A stretch of 64,000 bases of DNA from positions 1-64,000 of the forward strand of contig CAFBRK010000032.1 in assembly GCA_903231505.1 (NCBI GenBank), in the 5' to 3' direction. The position numbers and the translations under genes were made by a program. Below the pieces are notes generated by a model. It saw only the letters and a program-made list of their open reading frames with translations. It was not told the origin of the DNA and ran no database searches. The stretch is from Olavius algarvensis associated proteobacterium Delta 3 (lineage in GTDB: Bacteria; Desulfobacterota; Desulfobacteria; Desulfobacterales; CAFBRK01). Shown one piece after another: positions 52,726 to 60,461 of this stretch (within the stretch, counting starts at the first letter, position 1; each line of letters begins with the position of its first letter).

Positions 52726-54453
52726 TTAACTCGGGCTGTCCTGCCGTCTCTGTTTGGTCACTTTGTAATTGCCGATATACAGCTCATGAATTCCCGTCCC
52801 GAAAAAGGTGCGGATGGCATCTTTCGGCGTGCAAACGATCGGCTCATCATTGTCATTGAAAGAGGTATTGAGGACCAACCCCACGCCTGTCAGCTTCCTG
52901 AATTCATCGATGAGTTTCCAGTATCTCGGGTTGGTCGTTTTCTCCACCGTTTGAAGCCTGCCGGTCCCGTCCACATGGGTGACGGCGGGGATTTCATCGT
53001 GTTTCTCCGGTCGAATCGGATACACCATCTGCATGAAATGGCTGGGGAAAGCGTTTCCGAACCACTCACCCTGGTATTCTTTCAGCACCGACGGGGTGAA
53101 CGGCCGGTACCATTCCCGATGCTTGACCATCTGGTTGATTTTGTCTTTCATGGCTGGATCCCGTGGGTCCGCCAGTATCGAACGGTTGCCGAGCGCCCGC
53201 TGCCCGGCCTCCATGCGCCCCTGGAACCAGCCGATCACCTTGTTTTCGGCAATCGCCTGTGCCGCGGCCGTTTCAATCTCTTCGATCCTCTCATAAGGGA
53301 TCAGCGAATCATCCAGAGCCTTTCGGATTTCTTCATCGGAAAACCCGGGGCCCCAATAATCGTGGGCCATATAAAATTCCCGATCATTGCCGAGGACTTG
53401 GTTCCAGTAATAAAAGCAGGCGCCGATGGAGCCGCCGGCGTCGTCGGCGCTGGGCTGAATCCAGACCTTGTTGAACGGCGATTCCATCAGGATTCGACCG
53501 TTGGCTTTGCTGTTCATGGCCACCCCGCCGGCAAGGCACAAACTGTCGAGCCCCGTCTTTTTATGGAGGTACCGGCACATATCCAACAGGACATCTTCAA
53601 CTCTCAGCTGAAAGCTGGCGGCGATGTTCCAGTGATGTTCCGTCAGGTCTTCACCGGGTTGTCTTTCCGGGCCGAATACCCTGATGAACTCGTCCGAATA
53701 CCGTCGCGGGTGCCAGACGTAGTACATGAAATAATCGAGGTTGAACCGCAGTTCTCCTTTTTCCCGATCGAACCGGATCATCTTCTCGAACTGATCGTAA
53801 AACACCGGTTTGCCGTACGGGGCCAGCCCCATCACTTTCCATTCGTCGCTGTTGGCGCGGTATCCGAGATACTGGGTCACCGCCGCATAGACCTGCCCCA
53901 TGGAATGGGGAAAGAGGGTCCGTCCGATGGAGGTCACCGTGTTGCCACGGCCGATAAAAAACTCTGAGGTGATATCGTCACCATAGGCATCGATGGTCAG
54001 TATGGCCGCCTCGTCGAAGGGGGAGATGAAAAAGGCGCTGGCCGCATGGCAAGGGTGGTGCTGCAGGAAATGAATATCCAGATCACCCTCCAGAAAACGG
54101 ATGTGTTCCCGGATACCGGCAATGCGTTTATTCTGTTTCTCCCCCCCGACGTGGCGCAGCAGGTTGTTCGGGATATAATGCAAAAAATGCTTGTGGTATC
54201 GCACCGCAGCAGCAGAATCCTGAGGTTCCAGTTCATGTCCCGGATTCCATGCAAATACCACGGCATCCAGATCCTTGAGCGTCATTCCGGCTTCCTTCAG
54301 GCAGAAGTTCACCGCAGCCGTGGGATAGGCATCGGAAAATTTGATCCGGTCAAATCGCTCCTCCCTGGCCATGCCGACAAGGCGGCCGTCCTGGATGATC
54401 GCAGCCGCCGAATTCGAATCATTCAAGCCCAAAATCGTATTTGATTTTTTCAT
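52726..54453 (-). CDS. O-carbamoyltransferase, NodU/CmcH/TobZ family (copy 2)
   Basis: 575 residues. The N-terminal domain has TILGLNDSNSAAAIIQDGRL, FLQHHPCHAASAFFISPFDE (metal His) and ILTIDAYGDDIT, with EWKVMGLAPYGKPV. The C-terminal YrdC-like domain has [32 protein letters not shown] and LNTSFNDNDEPIVCTPKDA. It would carbamoylate a different hydroxyl or sugar from copy 1, with which it shares only moderate similarity. It ends 12 bp before the SPASM gene; a structured repeat lies upstream of its start. Confidence 0.92.
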   Translation of the reverse strand: MKKSNTILGLNDSNSAAAIIQDGRLVGMAREERFDRIKFSDAYPTAAVNFCLKEAGMTLKDLDAVVFAWNPGHELEPQDSAAAVRYHKHFLHYIPNNLLRHVGGEKQNKRIAGIREHIRFLEGDLDIHFLQHHPCHAASAFFISPFDEAAILTIDAYGDDITSEFFIGRGNTVTSIGRTLFPHSMGQVYAAVTQYLGYRANSDEWKVMGLAPYGKPVFYDQFEKMIRFDREKGELRFNLDYFMYYVWHPRRYSDEFIRVFGPERQPGEDLTEHHWNIAASFQLRVEDVLLDMCRYLHKKTGLDSLCLAGGVAMNSKANGRILMESPFNKVWIQPSADDAGGSIGACFYYWNQVLGNDREFYMAHDYWGPGFSDEEIRKALDDSLIPYERIEEIETAAAQAIAENKVIGWFQGRMEAGQRALGNRSILADPRDPAMKDKINQMVKHREWYRPFTPSVLKEYQGEWFGNAFPSHFMQMVYPIRPEKHDEIPAVTHVDGTGRLQTVEKTTNPRYWKLIDEFRKLTGVGLVLNTSFNDNDEPIVCTPKDAIRTFFGTGIHELYIGNYKVTKQRRQDSPS

Positions 54454-54470
54454 GGTTCCTCTTCGTTTCT

Positions 54471-54614
54471 AGAAGTGGTTTCAAAACCTCAGATCGCGCC
54501 GAAGGTCAAGGCGCGGGCCGACGCAAAAGCGCAGCATACATAGAGTATGTGAGCATTTTAAGGAGGTCCGCAACACGGAGATTCGGCGTTAGATGGGGTT
54601 TTGAAATTACTTCT
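54471..54614. repeat. structured intergenic palindromic repeat, copy 2
   Basis: Outer stem AGAAGTGGTTTCAAAACC (54471-54488) with GGTTTTGAAATTACTTCT (54597-54614), 18 bp with two G-T pairs. Inner stems GCGGGCC with GGTCCGC and CATAC with GTATG. Same inner sequence as 34778-34919 but different outer arms; both G-T wobbles are in the plus-strand direction, which would suit a plus-strand RNA. Confidence 0.78.
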
Positions 54615-54651
54615 AATCATTCATCCAAAAACGCGTCCGGCGCTCGCTCCG

Positions 54652-55719
54652 TCACATCAGACGCATCACCTCCCGGGCGACCCGATCCGTGCCGCCGCTG
54701 AAATTCGCCTTCTTTGAAGATTGGAAAAGAGACTCCCGCATTGAAACATCATCGAGAAAATCACCGATGCGACGCCGGAGTACCGCATCAGACACATCGG
54801 CGACGTCGCGCCGAAACCCGGCCACCAGTCCCCGTTCCATAAGTTCCGATACATTCCTCGCCTCCGCGTCAATCGAGGGCAGCGCCAGGGTCGGCAGGCA
54901 GATAACGATGGATTCAAAAACCAGTGTACCGCCGGCGGTGATGGCCGCCTCGCAGGTGCTTTGCAGAGACGCTAAATTGTGGCAGTTCTCCACCACCGAC
55001 ACCCGTTTTCGGATATCTTTCTGTTGGAGGAGGTTCCGGATCGAGGCGGTGTGCCCGAACGCCGGCCCGAGGGCCAGTATGATATGAAATGTGTCGTCAC
55101 GGTCCAACAGGATCCCGAGGACCCGGGTGGAGATGTTGCAGGGATCCGCCCCCCCGAAGCACAGAAACAGTTTCGAAATCGCCGGCGAAAACTGCGTCCG
55201 GCAATGGGCGTTCAGTTCGGGGTCGAGAACCAGATACTCCGGGCCAAGCAGAAATCGGGTCTGCCCGACGCTTTTCCCGTAGGCGGACACCCGATGGGCA
55301 TTCGGTGCCGGATTGATCAGCAGTGTGGGCGCCACGCTCTCGACATGAACGTCTTCATAGACCACACAACGTATTCCTTCCGATTCCGAACGTTCCACAA
55401 GCCTTTGTTTGTCCTTTCTCAGATCCACAAACAGAAGCGCTTCCCGGGTCGAGGCCAACTCCAGCACGGCCTGGATTTCCGCTTGCGGAGACGGTTCTCC
55501 CTTTAAAAACAGCGATGTGAACCCGTGTTGGGAAACCACGCAGTGCGCTTCCGGGTGGGTTTTGACCACAAAATGGCAGTTGACGTTCGACGCCTTAAAT
55601 CGGGTCGCCAGTCTGATGCAGCGGTACAGGTGTCCCATCCCGATGCTGTAGACATTGCCCCCGTCAACCCGGAATAGGATCGTTCCGGGGCGGTCTTTTC
55701 GGGTGCGCTTACTCGACAT
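54652..55719 (-). CDS. pseG: PseG-like UDP-sugar hydrolase
   Basis: 355 residues. The N-terminus has RVDGGNVYSIGMGHLYRCIR, the glycine-rich loop (G-M-G-H) of PseG with its His base. KLFLCFGGADPCNISTRVLG and AAITAGGTLVFESIVICLPT supply the nucleotide-binding side. PseG cuts UDP from 2,4-diacetamido-trideoxy sugars to give the free sugar for the NeuB/PseI condensation. The C-terminus (SGGTDRVAREVMRLM) is complete. It overlaps the NeuB gene by 11 bp, which supports a shared pathway. Confidence 0.85.
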   Translation of the reverse strand: MSSKRTRKDRPGTILFRVDGGNVYSIGMGHLYRCIRLATRFKASNVNCHFVVKTHPEAHCVVSQHGFTSLFLKGEPSPQAEIQAVLELASTREALLFVDLRKDKQRLVERSESEGIRCVVYEDVHVESVAPTLLINPAPNAHRVSAYGKSVGQTRFLLGPEYLVLDPELNAHCRTQFSPAISKLFLCFGGADPCNISTRVLGILLDRDDTFHIILALGPAFGHTASIRNLLQQKDIRKRVSVVENCHNLASLQSTCEAAITAGGTLVFESIVICLPTLALPSIDAEARNVSELMERGLVAGFRRDVADVSDAVLRRRIGDFLDDVSMRESLFQSSKKANFSGGTDRVAREVMRLM

Positions 55720-56713
55720 CGGCTAGCGTGACGGGCTCCATTTTCGATATCGCTCTCACGAGAATGCGGCCCTTCATCGACGGCCAGTTTGTGACATTGC
55801 TGCCGGTATGGGAAGGTGCAAAAAAAAGAACCCGGTCCCGATCCAGGCGGCTGCCGATGGGGAGGTCGTCAGCGGCATAAATACCGCGCCTCTTGAACTG
55901 CCGGGGTTCGCGCTCCACCGGAGCGGGTCTTTTGACGCCGTCTCCCATCGCCTTTTCCAGTTCACGAACGCTGTCGACGAGGGTGCGCAATTGCTGCGGG
56001 TCCATGGACGCCTTCTGATCCGGACCGGGCAATGCGTGGTCCAAAGTAAAATGCTTTTCGATGACATTGGCCCCTAAAGCCACGGCTGCGATCGGGATGT
56101 GCAGGCCGACGGTATGGTCGGAGAATCCCACCGGACAATCCAGAACATGTTTCAGTGTTTGAATCGCTCTCAGGTTACAGGCTTCAACCGGTGTCGGGTA
56201 ACAGGAGACACAGTGCAGCACGATGGAATTGCGGTTTCCGGCCTCGGAAACCCACCGCACGGCGCTCAACACCTCCTCCAGTGTCGACATGCCGGATGAC
56301 AGGATGATCGGTTTTTTCAGCGAGGCGGCCCGGCGTACCAGTTCTTCGTAATTGAAGTCCATTGCCGCGATCTTGATCAGCAGCGGATCCTGCTTTTCGA
56401 TAAAAGAGAGACTGGTGAACTCCTCCGGTGTGGAGAAGAGGTTGATACCTTCCTGCTTTGCGAAATCCCACAATTCCTGTTCCTTTTCATGGGGGATTTC
56501 CGCGTCGATGTCATACTGGTACCCGGGATGCGATGGATGCAGAAATTTTCGGGTAATGAACGTTTGTATCTTGACGGCATCGGCCCCGTTCTCCCAGGCA
56601 GCCGCGATCATCTTCTTGGCCAGGGCCACATCACCGTTGTGGTTAATCCCCACTTCGGCAATGATGTAGGCCGGGTGTCCATCCCCAACAGGTTTATCCC
56701 CGATGACGACCAT
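55709..56713 (-). CDS. neuB: NeuB/PseI-type nonulosonic acid synthase
   Basis: 334 residues. YIIAEVGINHNGDVALAKKM, GADAVKIQTFITRKFLHPSH, EEFTSLSFIEKQDPLLIKIA, ILSSGMSTLEEVLSAVRW and CPVGFSDHTVGLHIPIAAVA are conserved barrel residues binding PEP and metal. EKHFTLDHALPGPDQKASMD is followed by a C-terminal SAF domain (KRRGIYAADDLPIGSRLDRD). It condenses PEP with a 6-carbon sugar to give a sialic-, legionaminic- or pseudaminic-type acid; the PseG-like neighbour favours the latter two. It begins 23 bp after the WbqC-like stop. Confidence 0.9.
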   Translation of the reverse strand: MVVIGDKPVGDGHPAYIIAEVGINHNGDVALAKKMIAAAWENGADAVKIQTFITRKFLHPSHPGYQYDIDAEIPHEKEQELWDFAKQEGINLFSTPEEFTSLSFIEKQDPLLIKIAAMDFNYEELVRRAASLKKPIILSSGMSTLEEVLSAVRWVSEAGNRNSIVLHCVSCYPTPVEACNLRAIQTLKHVLDCPVGFSDHTVGLHIPIAAVALGANVIEKHFTLDHALPGPDQKASMDPQQLRTLVDSVRELEKAMGDGVKRPAPVEREPRQFKRRGIYAADDLPIGSRLDRDRVLFFAPSHTGSNVTNWPSMKGRILVRAISKMEPVTLADVE

Positions 56714-56735
56714 AATGTTTTACTCCAGATTCGAA

Positions 56736-57416
56736 CTAAATGACATGATTCCGGGTATTGCCGCAGCAAAACACGAAATCGAGGGCCGACAGGTTCGGAA
56801 TGAATGCGTCTCCCGTCTGTGGGTACTCCGGGTGTTCGAATTGCTGCCAGACAATTTCGATGTTCGCTTTTTCGAAAGATTCCAGATCCAGGTAGTCTTT
56901 ACCCGAGGGGCCGCACAGATAGACGGCGGCATTCATTTTTTTACAGATTTCGAGTATCAGATCGCTGACCTGATACTCGGCAACGTCGAGTTCCGATGAG
57001 AAGACCAGCGGCGTGTCGATGTCGAAGACGCCCCTGAAAAAATCGATAAATGCCATGTTGAAATCGATCAGCCGTTCATATTTGCAGGCGTGAATGATGC
57101 CGTCGATCACCTCGAAATACGGGTGATAATGACGGCTTTTGGAATAACAGTGTTTTATCTTTTCACTCATCTTGCGCTGCCACTTGGTACTGTTGTCGAT
57201 TTCGACTTCCATCAAGGGTTGCGTGAACTTTTTCCGGCTCCGGACCGGCAGCGTGATCCAGATGGATTCATTTCTGATTTTAATCCTGTTCCGGTTTTCA
57301 AAGTAGCGCTTTTTGAACTGGACATGGTCAAAAACGACATATCGGTCGCTTCGTTTCATCTTGTTGAAAAATCCCAGCCATGGCATGAACTCCGGCTGAT
57401 GGATGGCGATTTTCAT
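56736..57416 (-). CDS. WbqC-like family protein
   Basis: 226 residues with MKIAIHQPEFMPWLGFFNKM at the start, VFDHVQFKKRYFENRNRIK, ITLPVRSRKKFTQPLMEVEI and KHCYSKSRHYHPYFE, all of the WbqC family. The biochemical role of WbqC is not established; it is found in O-antigen and nonulosonic-acid loci. It is 2 bp downstream of the second SPASM gene and directly upstream of neuB, a frequent arrangement. The protein ends CGNTRNHVI, with complete length for the family. Confidence 0.88.
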   Translation of the reverse strand: MKIAIHQPEFMPWLGFFNKMKRSDRYVVFDHVQFKKRYFENRNRIKIRNESIWITLPVRSRKKFTQPLMEVEIDNSTKWQRKMSEKIKHCYSKSRHYHPYFEVIDGIIHACKYERLIDFNMAFIDFFRGVFDIDTPLVFSSELDVAEYQVSDLILEICKKMNAAVYLCGPSGKDYLDLESFEKANIEIVWQQFEHPEYPQTGDAFIPNLSALDFVFCCGNTRNHVI

Positions 57417-57418
57417 GC

Positions 57419-58393
57419 TCAGGACTCCTCCAGGTCATAGACCGTTCCGGTGCAACCTGCCCCGGGATGGCCGGTTTTCTTGTGAATGAGGTAGTTTTCG
57501 CAAATACCGCAAATGTGAAATTCCCTGCGGCGGCCGGTCAGGTGCCGTGCGCGCAAATCCCGCATGACCGGGGAATGCCACAATTCCCGGATGCTGCTGA
57601 CGTCCACACTCCCGATACGGTTGAACTTGCAGTTGTAGTCCCTCGAGCAGGTGGTAACCTGCCCGTCGGCATAGATCGTCAAACGCTGCCACAAATAAGA
57701 GCATGGGTGAAATCGATACCGGCCCAGCTCGGACAGATGGGGAGCGTCTTCGTGGGAGCTGTACACCGGGTTGATCAACACCAGGTCCGCTTCCGGGAAT
57801 AACCGGCGGTTTTCCGTTTCCAGGTCCTTGATATTTTCCGGAGCGTAGTCTTCCACGCAGGTTTGAATCCGAATCTTAAGGCGGCTTTCACGCACCCGCT
57901 TCCGCTCTTCGTGAACGATCCGGATGACCCGCTGTATAAATTCGATGTATTCTTTCCGACTTTTCCCGCTGGCTTCCTGGTGGAAGGGGTCCACGGACAG
58001 GATCAACAGGTCGAGCCCGGCCTCCACCAGATCACGGATCATGGGTTCCTTGAGCAGGAGCCCGTTTGTGGTAATGTGGACATCCAGTATCCCTTTCTCC
58101 TTGGCATAGGCCAGGCACTCCACCAGGTCCCGATGCAGCAGGGATTCGCCACGGCTCTGCAGCTTCATGGCGCAGAGTCCCTCCCGGGCACCTTCATCGA
58201 CAAGCTTTTTAAAGGTCGCTAAAGGCATATCGGACCGGCGCTCTTCCAGGTGACGCTGAAAGCACATTTCGCATCGGAGATTGCACCGGGATGTCAGCTC
58301 CACGTCCAGGTGGAGGGGAAATCCGGTCAGAAAGGGTTTTCTGGCGACGAGGTCCCAGAGATTCCGATATTCCTCATACGTGAGTCGATTCAT
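57419..58393 (-). CDS. radical SAM/SPASM protein (copy 2)
   Basis: The start at 58393 (MNRLTYEEYR) follows GGAGATGGAAA; an upstream ATG (58483) has no support and overlaps the oxidoreductase gene further. About 324 residues: HLDVELTSRCNLRCEMCF (CxxxCxxC), MKLQSRGESLLHRDLVECL, LDLLILSVDPFHQEASG, then the SPASM-type CSYLWQRLTIYADGQVTTC, SRDYNCKF and FHICGICENYL. Substrate unknown; by paralogy to 51722-52714 it probably modifies a sugar-related intermediate. Confidence 0.87.
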   Translation of the reverse strand: MNRLTYEEYRNLWDLVARKPFLTGFPLHLDVELTSRCNLRCEMCFQRHLEERRSDMPLATFKKLVDEGAREGLCAMKLQSRGESLLHRDLVECLAYAKEKGILDVHITTNGLLLKEPMIRDLVEAGLDLLILSVDPFHQEASGKSRKEYIEFIQRVIRIVHEERKRVRESRLKIRIQTCVEDYAPENIKDLETENRRLFPEADLVLINPVYSSHEDAPHLSELGRYRFHPCSYLWQRLTIYADGQVTTCSRDYNCKFNRIGSVDVSSIRELWHSPVMRDLRARHLTGRRREFHICGICENYLIHKKTGHPGAGCTGTVYDLEES

Positions 58394-59399
58394 TTTCCAT
58401 CTCCGACAACTTGATCTCCCGGTGTTCCCGAACGGATCGATAGCATGCTTCAAAGAACAGCACGCCGCGATATCCTTCCTCAAATCCCGTCTCTACCGTT
58501 CCACCGGCGGTAACGGCGCCTTCCAGCTCCACAAACTGCTCGTAACGGCCATCGACGTCGTCCAGTGCGACGGGGACAACCGGGTTTGGAACGCAATCGA
58601 CGTCCCTGCCTCGTCGCAGGGAAAGTGTTTTCAGGTCGTAGTCCGCCACGGCGTCCGTAAATTCGAAGTGAAACCGATCGATGGAGGGGATGACCCAGCT
58701 TGTTGAAATGCTGCCGTATATGCCGCAGACCCTGGCCATGGCGAGCCCGGTGTCCGGAGCCGCGTGGGCGGTGACGTTCGGATTGAATTTCGCGAACACG
58801 CTTTCGACGGGTCCGAACAGGTATTCGAGCACGTCGCTGGCATGGACCCCATTGACCCGGAGGGGACCTTCCCGGCAATCGTCGCGGCTGGAACGCCAGT
58901 AGCCCGTTCCCCATCGAAAGGCACCGCCGTGGGACAGGCGCACATCGAACGCGACCAGTTCCCCGAGGCGGCCGCTGAGGTAAAGCTGCCTGATTTTTCG
59001 AAATCCGGCCGCCCTCCTCATGTTATGCCCGACGAAGAAAACCCCGGAGTAACCGGTCATCAGGTCCCTGAGCTGCCGGGCCTCATGAAGCGTACCCACC
59101 ATCGGCTTGTCGACAAATATATGGCGTCCGGCCCGGATCGCCCGCTTCACATAATCGAAGTGACATGGATCCGGCGTTGCGACGACAACCGTATCGATAC
59201 CCGGTCCACCAACGGCTTCGTTTTCGTCGCGCGCCGCCCGGCAGCCGAGGTGTTCTGCAGCCGCCCGGCATTTATCCGGATCCGGGTGGAAACAACAGAC
59301 GATATTCACCCCGGGGATTTGCTGAAGATAGGCGGCGATTTTTTTACCGTACCCGCCGATGCCGATGAGCGACACATTCATCACTTTCGGTTCATCCAT
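58374..59399 (-). CDS. Gfo/Idh/MocA-family oxidoreductase
   Basis: 341 residues. The N-terminal Rossmann motif is SLIGIGGYGKKIAAYLQQI (about 10-28), followed by IDTVVVATPDPCHFDYVKRA and HIFVDKPMVGTLHEARQL; the usual EKP is DKP here, which is less common but accepted in the family. YFVGHN-like VFFVGHNMRRAAGFR and VNGVHASDVLEYLFGPVESV carry the substrate side. It would oxidise or reduce a sugar hydroxyl of a nucleotide sugar. It overlaps the methyltransferase stop by 8 bp. Confidence 0.88.
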   Translation of the reverse strand: MDEPKVMNVSLIGIGGYGKKIAAYLQQIPGVNIVCCFHPDPDKCRAAAEHLGCRAARDENEAVGGPGIDTVVVATPDPCHFDYVKRAIRAGRHIFVDKPMVGTLHEARQLRDLMTGYSGVFFVGHNMRRAAGFRKIRQLYLSGRLGELVAFDVRLSHGGAFRWGTGYWRSSRDDCREGPLRVNGVHASDVLEYLFGPVESVFAKFNPNVTAHAAPDTGLAMARVCGIYGSISTSWVIPSIDRFHFEFTDAVADYDLKTLSLRRGRDVDCVPNPVVPVALDDVDGRYEQFVELEGAVTAGGTVETGFEEGYRGVLFFEACYRSVREHREIKLSEMENESTHV

Positions 59400-60405
59400 G
59401 CGATTTGATACCGATCACCTGGAGCTTGTACCCCAGCAGTCGATCGAGAATGCCGCCCGCATCGATCAGTCCGAGGAAATCGTCTTTTTTCAGGCTCGGG
59501 CCCAGGTAGGGGTCATGGTAGTCGATATAATTGTTGACCACCGAAATTTCCGAAATAACGCTCTGCATCCGGACGTCGACAAAACCAATCTTCGCCAGAA
59601 TGCTCCGGGCAGACTCCGGTCCGAAGAGATTGATATGTCCGAAACCGGTAAACATATTGCAGTCCTGTCTCATGATGCGGGGAGCCAGCCCGAGTGCATT
59701 GGGGACCTGGATGAAAATCGCGCCGCCCGGCGCCAGGACGTGATACGCTGCAGTCAAAATTTCGGCAGGGTCTGCGCAGTGTTCGAGGACATCCCACAGC
59801 GTCACCACGCGAAACGCATCCACGGGGAACCGGTCTCCGGTGAAGTATCCCTGAACCACATCGAGGCCGAACCCCCCGGCCAATCGAACGGCATAGTCGG
59901 ACGGTTCGATACCTATGGCGCTGAAACCGGCATAAATAGCGTTTTCCATAAAAAGGCCGGAACTGCAGCCGACATCGAGAAGCGCCCCATCGGTAAACCC
60001 GGCCGTCTTCAACAGTTTCAGGCCATCGCTGTAAATGGCTTCGATGAAGTGCTTCCGGGGTTCGGTGCGAAACGACCGATGCGTCTCTGCTTCGTAGTTT
60101 TCGTCGGCATAGACGAGATTGAGGTACTCTTCTTTCAGAATTTTTGAAACATAGAGCATTCCGCAGCTGCAGCGGGTGTGATCGAATCCGTTTTTGAAAA
60201 ATGCGACCTGCCCCTCTCCCTGATGTCCGCAGGTCGGGCAGGGCCGCTGAACCAGATAATCCGGATATACCCGCCCCGTATCGGGGTCGACAAATTTTTG
60301 AACGAACTCATTTTCGATCGTTCGTTGCTGTTCGGCGACTCCGGTCTCTTTGTGAAATGCCCTGGCACCGATGGTTGCAGACGCGTCATGTCTTATCTCA
60401 GACAT
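59392..60405 (-). CDS. class I SAM-dependent methyltransferase with N-terminal zinc-ribbon-like Cys motif
   Basis: 337 residues. CPTCGHQGEGQVAFFKNG followed by DHTRCSCGMLYVS contains four cysteines. The methyltransferase core has GALLDVGCSSGLFMENAIYA (motif I), AIGIEPSDYAVRLA and FRVVTLWDVLEHCADPAEIL, followed by GGAIFIQVPNALGLAPRIM and FTGFGHINLFGPESAR. Similar to methyltransferases of glycan loci that act on sugars or cap chain ends. It is 56 bp downstream of the ABC transporter stop. Confidence 0.85.
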   Translation of the reverse strand: MSEIRHDASATIGARAFHKETGVAEQQRTIENEFVQKFVDPDTGRVYPDYLVQRPCPTCGHQGEGQVAFFKNGFDHTRCSCGMLYVSKILKEEYLNLVYADENYEAETHRSFRTEPRKHFIEAIYSDGLKLLKTAGFTDGALLDVGCSSGLFMENAIYAGFSAIGIEPSDYAVRLAGGFGLDVVQGYFTGDRFPVDAFRVVTLWDVLEHCADPAEILTAAYHVLAPGGAIFIQVPNALGLAPRIMRQDCNMFTGFGHINLFGPESARSILAKIGFVDVRMQSVISEISVVNNYIDYHDPYLGPSLKKDDFLGLIDAGGILDRLLGYKLQVIGIKSHG

Positions 60406-60461
60406 TTCTTTCCTTCCCGGTCCTTGTTGCGGGTAGAGTCATCCAATTGAAAATAAATACC

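Noticed and set aside
52714-53967. 417-codon plus-strand frame
   Set aside because: It is the antisense of the second carbamoyltransferase gene, which has full family motifs; no independent signature.
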